Assembly: GCF_015163655.1 (NCBI RefSeq)
Contig: NZ_JADEUF010000011.1
Location: 1-52,944, forward strand
DNA: 52,944 bases
Source: Xenorhabdus griffiniae
Lineage (GTDB): Bacteria; Pseudomonadota; Gammaproteobacteria; Enterobacterales; Enterobacteriaceae
Direction of reading: 5' to 3'
The stretch's first letter is position 1. Each line of letters starts with the position of its first letter. The translations under genes and the position numbers were made by a program. This document shows positions 9,085 to 16,642 of this stretch, piece after piece. Below the pieces are notes generated by a model. It was given only the letters and a program-made list of their open reading frames with translations. It was not told the DNA's origin and made no database searches.

Positions 9085-10824
9085 ATGGTGACTAGCTGTC
9101 AGCATTACCGCGAAAAAGTTTCTCAGATGATCAGTTGGGGACACTGGTTCGCACTGTTCAACATTATGTTCAGTCTTGTGCTGGGCAGTCGCTATCTATT
9201 TGCATCTGATTGGCCGGGTTCACTGTTTGGTCGCATCTACGCGCTGGTCAGTTGGCTTGGCCATTTCAGTTTCATTGTCTTTGCCATCTATTTACTTATT
9301 CTATTTCCGCTGACATTTATCGTTATGTCTCAGCGGCTAATGAGGTTTCTTTCGGCCACGTTGGCAACAGCAAGTTTAACGCTACTGATATTTGATTCCT
9401 CCATCTATGTTCGCTTTCATTTGCATTTAACTCCACTGGTTTGGGATTTAGTCACCAACCCAGAACAAGGTGAATTAGCAAGAGAATGGCAACTGATGTT
9501 TATCTGTATTCCTTTGATTTTTCTAATACAGATGCTTTTCGGCACATGGAGTTGGCAAAAGTTACGTAGCCTGAACCGTCAACGATTTGGTAAGCCACTG
9601 GCTGCAGTATTCATTACTGCTTTTGTCGCTTCACACCTCATGTACATCTGGGCAGATGCTAATTTCTACCGCCCGATTACCATGCAACGCTCAAACTTAC
9701 CCATTTCTTATCCAATGACCGCCCGCAAGTTCCTTGAAAGACATGGCCTATTGGATCAGCAAGAATTTCAACGCCGCGTTAATCAACAAGGCAATCCCAC
9801 CGCCTTGAGTGTCAATTATCCGCTGAATAATTTATCTTATCAGGACACTGGGCGCGGTTATAACTTACTTCTGCTTGTCGTGGATGGTCTGGATCATCAA
9901 GACATTACCCATGATATGCCAACTCTGGAACATTTCGCGCAGAACAATATCCAGTTCACTCAGCATTTCAGTACCGGTATTCAAGATGACACGGCATTAT
10001 TTGGTTTATTCTATGGCATATCATCAGGCTATTTGGACGGCATTCTTAACGCCAGAAAATCCTCAGCACTTATTGATGCCCTGACACATCAAGGGTATCA
10101 ATTTGGCCTTTTTTCTTCAGATGGATTTCAGACACCACTTTATAGCCAGGCCATACTGACCGACTATTCATTGCCAGAAGCTAAAAGACAAAATGATGAC
10201 GTGACAGTGACGCAATGGAGCCAATGGTTAGATCTGCGCAATGATTCCACACCTTGGTTCTCATTTCTGGATATTAACGGCTTTGTACCTTCGTCCGGAA
10301 AATTTGATAAGAAAGCGCTGGATACTGAAATCAGCCATGTTTTAGAAGTCCTGAAAACTAAAGGCGCCTTAGATAAAACAATCATTGTGATTACAGCTAA
10401 ACAGAGTAAAGACACAGCAGGTAACAGTGCAAAATGGTTTACGGGTGATAAATTCAATCGTGAACAGCTCCATGTCCCCCTTCTAATTCAGTGGCCAGGC
10501 ACTCCAGCACAGACTATCGATAAGTTGACTAGCCATCAAGATATCATGACAACCTTAATGCGCCGTTTATTGCACGTTACTAATTCTCCTGAAGATTATT
10601 CCCAGGGTGAAGATCTTTTTAATGCCCAAAGAGAAAATCCATGGCTTATTACAGGCGATAACGGTTCATTAATTGTTACAATGGCCCAAAATACTGTCTA
10701 TTTCTCCAAAGATGGAGACTATCATCTGTATGATTTAGATGGTAATGAAATTCAGGATGCCAAACCAAACTTCGCCCAGTTATTACAAATATTAACGGAA
10801 GTGAAACGATTTTTAGCAAACTAA
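9085..10824 (+). CDS. yejM: Inner-membrane LPS regulator YejM (PbgA/LapC)
   Basis: YejM senses LPS at the periplasmic face of the inner membrane and restrains LapB-FtsH from degrading LpxC, so setting the rate of lipid A synthesis. The 579-residue protein has five N-terminal transmembrane helices, a basic linker, and a C-terminal sulfatase/phosphoethanolamine-transferase-like periplasmic domain (LLLLVVDGLDHQD, FGLFYGISSGYLDG, VPLLIQWPGTPAQ). The nucleophile position of active relatives is not obviously kept, as expected for this non-enzymatic family. It aligns end to end with E. coli YejM. A tRNA-Pro gene follows, as in E. coli. Confidence 0.94.
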   Translation: MVTSCQHYREKVSQMISWGHWFALFNIMFSLVLGSRYLFASDWPGSLFGRIYALVSWLGHFSFIVFAIYLLILFPLTFIVMSQRLMRFLSATLATASLTLLIFDSSIYVRFHLHLTPLVWDLVTNPEQGELAREWQLMFICIPLIFLIQMLFGTWSWQKLRSLNRQRFGKPLAAVFITAFVASHLMYIWADANFYRPITMQRSNLPISYPMTARKFLERHGLLDQQEFQRRVNQQGNPTALSVNYPLNNLSYQDTGRGYNLLLLVVDGLDHQDITHDMPTLEHFAQNNIQFTQHFSTGIQDDTALFGLFYGISSGYLDGILNARKSSALIDALTHQGYQFGLFSSDGFQTPLYSQAILTDYSLPEAKRQNDDVTVTQWSQWLDLRNDSTPWFSFLDINGFVPSSGKFDKKALDTEISHVLEVLKTKGALDKTIIVITAKQSKDTAGNSAKWFTGDKFNREQLHVPLLIQWPGTPAQTIDKLTSHQDIMTTLMRRLLHVTNSPEDYSQGEDLFNAQRENPWLITGDNGSLIVTMAQNTVYFSKDGDYHLYDLDGNEIQDAKPNFAQLLQILTEVKRFLAN

Positions 10825-10899
10825 TCGTTTAAAAATCAATCGCTCACTAAATTAGGGGCTTGCTTTGCAAATAAAAAACGGTAATATAAGGGAAGTCAT

Positions 10900-10976
10900 C
10901 GGCATGTAGCGCAGCTTGGTAGCGCACCGTCATGGGGTGTCGGGGGTCGTAGGTTCAAATCCTATCATGCCGACCA
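10900..10976 (+). tRNA. proL: tRNA-Pro(GGG)
   Basis: The 77-nt cloverleaf has acceptor arms CGGCATG and CATGCCG followed by A and an encoded CCA, a T-arm with GTTCAAATC, and anticodon GGG in the loop CATGGGGTG. It is nearly identical to E. coli proL and in the same place, after yejM. Confidence 0.97.
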
Positions 10977-10988
10977 AATTTCCCTAGA

Positions 10989-11017
10989 AAAACCAACCTG
11001 TTATGGTTGGTTTTTTT
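10989..11017 (+). terminator. Terminator of tRNA-Pro
   Basis: The arms AACCAACC and GGTTGGTT enclose a 6-nt loop followed by a T-run, starting 12 bp after the tRNA. Confidence 0.85.
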
Positions 11018-11112
11018 ATGTCTGGAATTTGCTCTTGGTAAAATTCTGGTACAATGGCCGATGGAAATTTCACATTAAAATTTATTAAAATAATTGCTTA
11101 TTTATTCTTTTC

Positions 11113-11217
11113 TATACGAATAAAACTTCAAGTTGTAATTTACAACGTTATATGAAACGTGATTTCTCTCCGCTTCGCGGAGAAAAATCACACGCATCCT
11201 GATGTTAGATTGGTATA
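11113..11217 (+). repeat. 105-bp MITE, copy 2
   Basis: Forward copy running from TATACGAATAAAACTTCAAG to GTTAGATTGGTATA. The central hairpin is CTCCGC-TTC-GCGGAG. It marks the left edge of the accessory patch after tRNA-Pro. Confidence 0.85.
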
Positions 11218-11308
11218 TACATTTTCAGAACCCAAAGACGCTGCATTTGATCAAAAAAAGATGTTGTCAGGTGAGTTTGTAGACGTTGATATATTTTTTG
11301 AATTGATT

Positions 11309-11770
11309 TTACGACCGATAACTCTCCATCCAATGTACGGCATAATCCAATATCTCTTTAGCAGGCACAAATAGTGTATTAGCCGCTCCAATAGTGCCTT
11401 TAATAATAACCTCTGAATGTTCATGACAAAAATGTTCAACGATATCTTTAAAATAATCTTGATTAAATCGTTCACAAACAGGATCTACAGTATCAAATTC
11501 CTCTAACATCACCCATTCTACTTGGTTATCTTGCAATAGTGGGATCTCCATTTTCCTAATACGCTTGTTGGGAATATTTGCTAAATGTTCAGCATGATGC
11601 AAAAGACTCATGGTTTCATATGGAGCGCCAATCATAAGAATTTTTCCCTGACACTCTACCAATTTTGCAAATGGTGAATCATTGCCATAGCCATAATCTA
11701 ATGAATGATTCGCTACGAAATACTCAGCATTATTCCCAATAGCGACGACAGAAGCACCAGGGTTTTGGCT
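11309..11770 (-). pseudogene. Truncated aminoglycoside 3-N-acetyltransferase (AAC(3) family)
   Basis: Reading the reverse strand, the frame opens after a stop at 11771-11773 and runs about 153 codons. It contains ASVVAIG, DYGYGNDSPFAKLVE, GKILMIGAP, LLHHAEHLANIPNKR and VEWVMLEEFDTVDPV, the hallmarks of the C-terminal half of AAC(3) antibiotic acetyltransferases. The N-terminal half (about 110 residues, including the acetyl-CoA-binding start) is missing, and nothing like it is seen upstream. The longest open form with a start codon would begin at TTG 11662, inside the conserved core. It is almost certainly a dead remnant. It lies close to MITE copy 2. Confidence 0.8.
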
Positions 11771-11773
11771 TTA

Positions 11774-12198
11774 ATCATATATCTAACCCTATGTTGATTT
11801 TATTACCTTCACTCTTTGTTTAGGTTTGGTTTATTGCATATTCTTCCATTTGGGACTACCTTATATGTGTGTACTCAAATCCTACTTGTTTAGTACACCC
11901 TCATTTGCTTCTTATTTCGCTCTTCCCCTCCCTAGATTCAGGGAGGGATTTTTATCGTTGAAAATTTTATAAAAAAATATTTTCCTACTATCTGTAATCG
12001 CCTCAGAGTCAACGGTAATTATATCTTTCTGGCATACCTCTATCATAAATTAAGTATTTATAATTAACTAATTTTGTTATAAATATTCCTGTGCATTTCC
12101 TTTATAAGAAATTTAAATTTCATTAATGATTAACATAATAATAAGAAAGTAAATTCACTTATTTTACAGTTAAGTAAGGAAAAAATAGGAAATTCATC
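11774..12198. other. Intergenic region before the LPMO gene
   Basis: About 425 bp without a gene. It contains one terminator-like hairpin (11926-11953) and is otherwise AT-rich, including the LPMO leader. No N-terminal acetyltransferase sequence was found here. Confidence 0.5.
11926..11953 (+). terminator. Orphan terminator-like hairpin
   Basis: The arms CCCTCCCT and AGGGAGGG enclose a 6-nt loop followed by ATTTTTA. No intact forward gene lies upstream, so it may be left over from a lost gene or end a small RNA. Confidence 0.6.
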
Positions 12199-12792
12199 AT
12201 GAATATTAAAAAGTCTCTACTTTTAGTGGGATTGACAGCCTTTGGTGCTATCCCATTCTCTAGTATTGCTGATCCAGATCACAATCATGGATATATCGAC
12301 ACACCACCAAGCAGGGCACTTTTATGCAAAAAAAATATCAATAAAAACTGCGGGCCTGTCACGTATGAACCACAATCGGTTGAAGGCCCCAAAGGATTCC
12401 CACAAGGCGGACCACCGGACGGACAAATCGCTAGTGGTGGTGTCGGTCAGTTCAAACAACTCAATGAACAAAGTACAGACCGCTGGCATCACGTTACTAT
12501 CAATAAAGGAATTAACCAATTTAAATGGACAATAACAGCCCGGCATAGCACCACTTCATGGCAATTCTATATTACCAAGCCTGACTGGGATCCAAACAAA
12601 CCTCTAACGCGTGCTCAATTTGATCTAAAACCCTTCTGTGAGCGCTTTGATGATGGAAAAAGGCCAGGCCAAATTGTCTCATTGAATTGTGATATTCCTG
12701 ATCGCTCAGGCTATCATGTTATTCTCGGCGTGTGGACAATTGCTGATACTACCAATGCTTTCTATCAAGTTATTGATGTTGATATTAAATAA
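12199..12792 (+). CDS. Chitin-binding lytic polysaccharide monooxygenase (AA10, CBP21-like)
   Basis: AA10 enzymes are secreted copper oxidases that cleave crystalline chitin. The 197-residue protein is a single AA10 domain closely following Serratia CBP21: HGYIDTPPSRA, YEPQSVEG, GFPQGGPPDGQIAS, ARHSTTSWQFYITKP and the C-terminal NAFYQVIDVDIK. The second copper histidine is His116, and Tyr56 and Glu62 of the binding face are kept. Oddly, the signal peptide looks cut after Ala24 (SSIA), leaving DPDHN before His30, which should be residue 1 of the mature enzyme. Four cysteines could form two disulfides. It is flanked by MITEs and has its own terminator. A role in insect or nematode chitin use is inference. 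Confidence 0.9.
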   Translation: MNIKKSLLLVGLTAFGAIPFSSIADPDHNHGYIDTPPSRALLCKKNINKNCGPVTYEPQSVEGPKGFPQGGPPDGQIASGGVGQFKQLNEQSTDRWHHVTINKGINQFKWTITARHSTTSWQFYITKPDWDPNKPLTRAQFDLKPFCERFDDGKRPGQIVSLNCDIPDRSGYHVILGVWTIADTTNAFYQVIDVDIK

Positions 12793-12819
12793 TATTTTTA
12801 ATTAAACTGACATTTTATT

Positions 12820-12924
12820 TATACTAATTTTCTTTCAAGATGCGTCTTATATCTCCCTGCTACGTGGGGGGATATAAAGAATCACATTGATTTGCAAGCT
12901 GCAATTTGAAGTTGGATTGGTATA
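12820..12924 (-). repeat. 105-bp MITE, copy 3 (divergent)
   Basis: The copy has the same 105-bp length and TATAC...GGTATA ends, but both ends resemble the CAATCTAACTTCAAG terminus and the interior has drifted (CTCCCTGC-TAC-GTGGGGG core). It lies just after the LPMO gene. Confidence 0.7.
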
Positions 12925-12942
12925 AGATATTATATGAGCACA

Positions 12943-12973
12943 AAAAGTGCTGGAAAGTAACCAGCACTTTTTT
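12943..12973 (+). terminator. Terminator after the LPMO gene
   Basis: The arms AAAAGTGCTGG and CCAGCACTTTT enclose a 7-nt loop and are followed by T's. It lies beyond MITE copy 3, so LPMO transcripts probably include the MITE. Confidence 0.8.
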
Positions 12974-13039
12974 CTAAAAAATGGAGATACTTTTCAGGTA
13001 AGCTATATTTACCTAACACAGCCCTACTCATAGGAAAAT

Positions 13040-13435
13040 ATGAAAAAATCAACTATTCTTAGAATTGCCAGACCAACAGATAATCTTACTAAAATTGCAG
13101 AAATGTATCGTCGTGGCTTAGATTTTATCACACTAGGAGAATTTAAAGATCACGATGGTTTTGATGGTATCATGTTAGGACATCCCAACCACTCCTGGCA
13201 TCTTGAATTCACTCATCACCACAATACACATGTTGGTAAAGCCCCAACTAAAGATAATTTATTAGTATTTTATATAGAAGATGAACTTGAATGGCAAGAG
13301 CATGTAAAATCAATGCAAAATGCCGGGTTTATTCTCGTTCCTTCTTATAATCCTTATTGGGATAAGAACGGAAAAACGTTCGAAGATATCGATGGTTATC
13401 GTGTTGTATTACAACATGGTACTTCAGAAATTTAG
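13040..13435 (+). CDS. VOC (glyoxalase/bleomycin-resistance fold) family protein
   Basis: This 131-residue protein looks like the YycE-type branch of the vicinal oxygen chelate superfamily: ARPTDNLTKIAEMYRRGLDF at the start, a central HPNHSWHLEFTHH segment, and the closing DIDGYRVVLQH. The first helix and the final strand are typical of the paired beta-alpha-beta-beta-beta fold. Several histidines and the Glu in LEFTHH could bind a metal. No signal peptide is present. AGGAAA precedes the ATG. The substrate is unknown; relatives include lyases, dioxygenases and drug-binding proteins. It stands alone between two MITE copies. Confidence 0.75.
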   Translation: MKKSTILRIARPTDNLTKIAEMYRRGLDFITLGEFKDHDGFDGIMLGHPNHSWHLEFTHHHNTHVGKAPTKDNLLVFYIEDELEWQEHVKSMQNAGFILVPSYNPYWDKNGKTFEDIDGYRVVLQHGTSEI

Positions 13436-13497
13436 TTATTTATTTTACGGTTGATTATTTATTCATTAGGCTATTAGTAATAATCTGATTAGACTTC

Positions 13498-13599
13498 GAT
13501 ACACATTAAACTTCAAGTTGCAATTTACACGATATGAAACCTGATTTCTCCCCGCTTCGCAGGGAGAAATTACACGCACCTTGAAGTTAGATTGGTATA
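13498..13599 (+). repeat. 105-bp MITE, copy 4
   Basis: Forward copy, about 102 bp, starting GATACACATTAAACTTCAAG and ending GTTAGATTGGTATA. It has lost about three bases after TTTACA. It lies between the VOC gene and the lysozyme gene. Confidence 0.85.
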
Positions 13600-13657
13600 T
13601 TTTTTATTTCTGATAGCCTAAAAAAATCACCATAACCATCATGTTTATTTGATCATG

Positions 13658-14092
13658 TTACGACAAAAATGTTTTCTGCTCAGATTCTCTTCGCATACGC
13701 AAAGCTGCTACCGCTTTCCCATCGGCATGATCCCATTTCACAAACTCCTTTGCTGCACTTTGGTAATCACCTGTATTCAATTTTTTCAATAATGTTGAAT
13801 GAGCAAAATTACCGATCCCTAAATTGAAAATAAACGAGCATAATGCATCAAATTGTCCTTGTGTTAGAGGTACTTTCACTAATTGCTGAATGGCGGCATA
13901 AACCGGGATAAGATCTTGATGTAAATATTCCTCAGCCTGTTGCATAGTTATCACTTGTCCAGGCTCTACTCCTTTCGTATGACCATATCCAATTGTCCAC
14001 GGCTCTGCGCCAGTGACAGGATCTGGATACGCTTTCAATTTCAATCCTTCGTAATTTTTAAGTTTATTAATGCCGTCTTCACTGATTTTCAT
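13658..14092 (-). CDS. Phage-type lysozyme (GH24 endolysin)
   Basis: GH24 enzymes cleave the MurNAc-GlcNAc bond of peptidoglycan. The 144-residue protein is a single domain with NYEGLKLKAYPDP (catalytic Glu15, Asp24), WTIGYGHT, the core FDALCSFIFNLG, and a C-terminal RMRRESE segment typical of P21/lambdoid lysozymes. There is no signal peptide, signal anchor or export motif, and no holin or spanin gene beside it, so it is a solitary endolysin. It could be a prophage remnant, or a lysis enzyme recruited for toxin or bacteriocin release; the sequence does not decide. Confidence 0.88.
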   Translation of the reverse strand: MKISEDGINKLKNYEGLKLKAYPDPVTGAEPWTIGYGHTKGVEPGQVITMQQAEEYLHQDLIPVYAAIQQLVKVPLTQGQFDALCSFIFNLGIGNFAHSTLLKKLNTGDYQSAAKEFVKWDHADGKAVAALRMRRESEQKTFLS

Positions 14093-14312
14093 TCATTTTT
14101 CCCGCTACCAGATTGAACACCAACGTTATTTTTGGTCTAAAAAACAATCCAGAGATCAAGTGTAGATGAAAAAACAATCAGCAAAGCTACAATTACACTG
14201 AGCGATAAAGCCTCTACAAAAAATCAAATAAAAAATAATACGTTAAATATCAATAAATTATTATTTAATACAAAAATTTTTTAATTTTTAAAAAAATATT
14301 TTAATAAATACC

Positions 14313-14340
14313 TTGACTCTTTTGCTTTTGAGCATAAAAT
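14313..14340 (+). promoter_or_regulatory. Strong sigma-70-like promoter of a small transcription unit
   Basis: TTGACT (14313-14318) and TAAAAT (14335-14340) with a 16-bp spacer in an AT-rich setting. The next features downstream are a good ribosome binding site, a 24-codon frame and a terminator. Confidence 0.65.
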
Positions 14341-14403
14341 TCTCCTCAGAATTTAGATTTTCGTGAAGTAAATCACAATTTATAACCCGCAAAGGAAATC
14401 ATC

Positions 14404-14478
14404 ATGAAATCTGTAAAATCTTTCCTCTCAAACGTACACTGCGTTGTTATCCGGTTATCAGCAACTCGTTTTATGTAA
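14404..14478 (+). CDS. Candidate 24-residue peptide
   Basis: An ATG preceded by AAAGGAAATCATC opens a 24-codon frame (starting MKSVKSFLSNVHC, ending RLSATRFM) and stops at TAA. The peptide is basic with a short hydrophobic middle and one cysteine. It sits between a near-consensus promoter (14313-14340) and a terminator (14500-14524), so a transcript of about 180 nt would carry only this frame. I do not recognise it. It may be a real small protein, a leader peptide, or the chance frame of a small RNA. Confidence 0.5.
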   Translation: MKSVKSFLSNVHCVVIRLSATRFM

Positions 14479-14499
14479 GAGCTGCTACAATATAAAAAC

Positions 14500-14524
14500 A
14501 AGCCAGCCGAAAACTGGCTTTTTT
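14500..14524 (+). terminator. Terminator of the small transcription unit
   Basis: The arms AAGCCAG and CTGGCTT enclose a 7-nt loop followed by T's, ending the unit that starts at about 14347. Confidence 0.8.
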
Positions 14525-14821
14525 ATCGTCACTATAGCCCTAAGATAAATGCTTTCTTGCCTGTTTCATTATTTACAGGCTGTCCATTGAACTTCTGTTC
14601 CGAAAAATTTGTCTTATATGCCTAATAAATTTCAAGTCGCAATACTGCGCCAAGGCAACATCCTTCAGTAGCTTAGATAACAGCCAATTTATTGAATATG
14701 TTATCAGGCGGGAGAACAGCCAACAAAGCGGCAACCTGTAAAAGCAAAATGAAGGCATAGTGTTCATGAAATGTCTATACTGACTGGCTTGCCGTATTTA
14801 TCTAAACATCAGGAGAATTCG

Positions 14822-15163
14822 ATGGACTTTCGCAGTCTGAAGTTAAAATCAGAATTAGGGATACTTGAGATTATTTTACATCTCGTCATCTGGTTCCTGA
14901 TTATTTTATTGACATTAGGGTTAGGTGCCTTCGTGTTTCCCTACTATATGACTCGATTTATCATTAGTAAAACACATGTTATCGATCGAGATAGCGGACA
15001 AATTATAGGCAAATTAAATTGTGAGATTAATTTAGTCCAAATAATTGGATATGTTGTGATTTGGGCTATTCTCTCTTTTATTACATTTGGTCTTTTATAT
15101 TTTGTCTATCTTTACAAAATCATAGCGCATTGCATTAATCATACACGTGTGATCTCTGCATAA
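14822..15163 (+). CDS. Small two-repeat membrane protein (DUF6693-like)
   Basis: The 113-residue protein is built from two similar halves. Each has a hydrophobic stretch with xxVIWxxLxxxTxGL, then a (Y/F)xY motif and a short amphipathic end with an Ile/His-Asn-Thr-like sequence (ISKTHVID and INHTRVIS). This resembles the small gammaproteobacterial membrane family I remember as DUF6693; the family name is tentative. The frame is open from 14771, but AGGAG lies just before the ATG at 14822, which was chosen. The stop codon is the first three bases of a MITE copy. Function unknown. Confidence 0.6.
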   Translation: MDFRSLKLKSELGILEIILHLVIWFLIILLTLGLGAFVFPYYMTRFIISKTHVIDRDSGQIIGKLNCEINLVQIIGYVVIWAILSFITFGLLYFVYLYKIIAHCINHTRVISA

Positions 15164-15231
15164 ACGCATTAAACTTCAAGTTGCAATTTACAACATGATA
15201 TGAAACCTGATTTCTCCCCGCTTCGTGGGGA
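15161..15231 (+). repeat. 105-bp MITE, copy 5 (truncated)
   Basis: The left 71 bp match the other copies (TAAACGCATTAAACTTCAAG up to the central CCCCGC-TTC-GTGGGG hairpin), then similarity stops. Another MITE-like fragment (AAACTCCAAATTGCAAC and a facing GCTGCAATTTG) follows at about 15264-15302. It overlaps the stop codon of the gene before it. Confidence 0.75.
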
Positions 15232-15316
15232 GAAACAATGAGCTATATTGTCTTATACTCGATAAACTCCAAATTGCAACCCAATTAATGAGCTGCAATT
15301 TGATATCCATCAGAAA

Positions 15317-16093
15317 TCAGGATTTATTATCAACGTATTTTTCAACCAAGGCATATAAAATGGCGATGGTTTCTATATCTGGTACACCGTCATAATATGA
15401 CGAACGGAAGTGCATTTGAAATGCTTTAATTAAAGATTGAAAATTTTCTTCTTTTTCTGCCCCAGTGATGTCATACCCATAACGCCTGAACTTTTCTAAA
15501 ATCTTGGCGACATCAGGCAGACAATGCCCGAATTGTTCAATATATTTTTGCTTAGTTTCTTCGTCATACCATGCTCCAATTCCCGCATCATATAATTCTT
15601 TCCACGGGAAATATGGACCTGGATCGGTTTTTCTTTGCCATGCAATATCTGAATGCCCTACAACATGAGTCGGTTTAATATCCGGGTAACGTTGTAAGAT
15701 ATTAGTAGCTAGTTCTTTGATTGCAGTAATTTGATCAGGATGATAAGGAGGGAAAGTAAATACACCGCCATCATCACTCGCCTCATTCACAATCTCAATA
15801 CCTATGGATGTGTCATTCAGCCCTTCTCGCCCGTCCCAGCTACTTATTCCTGCATGCCAGGCCCTTTCAAGTTCATCAACCAAATTGAATATGCGAACTT
15901 TATCAAATCCAGCAGTCTGGTAAGTCGGATCATCTGGGTTTGGGATTAAATAGTGAGCACTGACAAGATCCCCGGTCAATGCCCGAATAGATTTCTCAAA
16001 GTTCAAAGCAGTATAGTGCATAACTAAAAAGCGGGAACGTCTGTTAAAACTTTTGGTTGAACGATATGAATTATAATCAATTTTATACATCAT
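15317..16093 (-). CDS. AmiD-like N-acetylmuramoyl-L-alanine amidase without signal peptide
   Basis: Amidase_2 enzymes cut the bond between MurNAc and the stem peptide. The 258-residue protein aligns with mature E. coli AmiD over its full length: zinc ligands His26 (VMHYTA), His147 (GHSDIAWQRK) and Asp157 (KTDPGP), catalytic Glu100 (IGIEIVNE), and a C-terminal peptidoglycan-binding helical part (FQMHFRSSYYDG). AmiD is an outer-membrane lipoprotein, but here AAGGAG lies just before MMYKIDYNSYRS and no export signal exists. It may act in the cytoplasm on imported muropeptides, or be delivered by another route. MITEs stand on both sides. Confidence 0.85.
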   Translation of the reverse strand: MMYKIDYNSYRSTKSFNRRSRFLVMHYTALNFEKSIRALTGDLVSAHYLIPNPDDPTYQTAGFDKVRIFNLVDELERAWHAGISSWDGREGLNDTSIGIEIVNEASDDGGVFTFPPYHPDQITAIKELATNILQRYPDIKPTHVVGHSDIAWQRKTDPGPYFPWKELYDAGIGAWYDEETKQKYIEQFGHCLPDVAKILEKFRRYGYDITGAEKEENFQSLIKAFQMHFRSSYYDGVPDIETIAILYALVEKYVDNKS

Positions 16094-16260
16094 TGTTCTC
16101 CTTCATTTGTTTTGATGTGTGTTCTAATCCGCTGTTACCAACAGCATAAAAGGAACAAACATAGCAATAAAGGTTTTGTTTGTTTATTTATTTATTTTGG
16201 AACATCGTGAAGAAGACAAGCGGGAATAGGGACATACCGTCGCGATGAGCGATATGTCCA

Positions 16261-16364
16261 CAACGCATTAAACTTCAAGTTGCAATTTACAACACAATAT
16301 GAAACCTGATTTCTCCTCGCTTCGTGGGGAGAAATCACACGCATCTTGAAGTTAGATTGGTATG
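16261..16364 (+). repeat. 105-bp MITE, copy 6
   Basis: Forward copy with CAACGCATTAAACTTCAAG at the left and CTTGAAGTTAGATTGGTAT at the right. The left TATAC end has drifted. It lies between the amidase promoter region and the end of yfaE, marking the right edge of the accessory patch. Confidence 0.85.
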
Positions 16365-16374
16365 TTAAGGAAAA

Positions 16375-16641
16375 TTACGGCTCAATTTCAATATCTGTCA
16401 GTGGATAACAGCTACAGGGTAAAATTTCACCTTCATTAACAAATGCCAGTGGCTTACAAGGATATCCAACCTTCCCTTTCACCAGGCGAACACGACAAGA
16501 ACCGCAATATCCTTGCCGGCATTGATATTCAAGCTGAACTTTGCCGTGTTCCAGTGCTTCCAACAAATTGTCGTGCAAACCAGAAGAGTAATGGATATAT
16601 AAACCCTGCCGTGACGGCAGGGTAACTTTGTAATCAGCCAT
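16375..16641 (-). CDS. yfaE: Plant-type [2Fe-2S] ferredoxin YfaE
   Basis: YfaE maintains the diferric-tyrosyl radical cofactor of NrdB by supplying electrons. The 88-residue protein has the chloroplast-type cluster motif (YQCRQGYCGSCR, Cys41, Cys46, Cys49, with the fourth Cys in LPCSC). The reading frame extends far upstream inside nrdB, but the ATG at 16641 is one base from the nrdB stop and matches E. coli YfaE. It is the last gene of nrdA-nrdB-yfaE, with translational coupling likely. Confidence 0.93.
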   Translation of the reverse strand: MADYKVTLPSRQGLYIHYSSGLHDNLLEALEHGKVQLEYQCRQGYCGSCRVRLVKGKVGYPCKPLAFVNEGEILPCSCYPLTDIEIEP

Positions 16642-16642
16642 A

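Noticed and set aside
11159..11374. 71-codon forward frame starting inside MITE copy 2
   Set aside because: The first third is MITE sequence and the rest is antisense to the AAC(3) remnant.
12242..12535. 97-codon frame in another register inside the LPMO gene
   Set aside because: The AA10 frame is clearly the real one; the alternative has no family features.
15731..15949. 72-codon forward frame opposite the amidase
   Set aside because: It is antisense to conserved amidase residues including the catalytic glutamate region, with no independent support.
11113..16364. Repeated elements considered as a CRISPR array
   Set aside because: Copies are 105 bp, have inverted ends, occur in both orientations and are spaced by whole genes, with no short regular spacers or cas genes.
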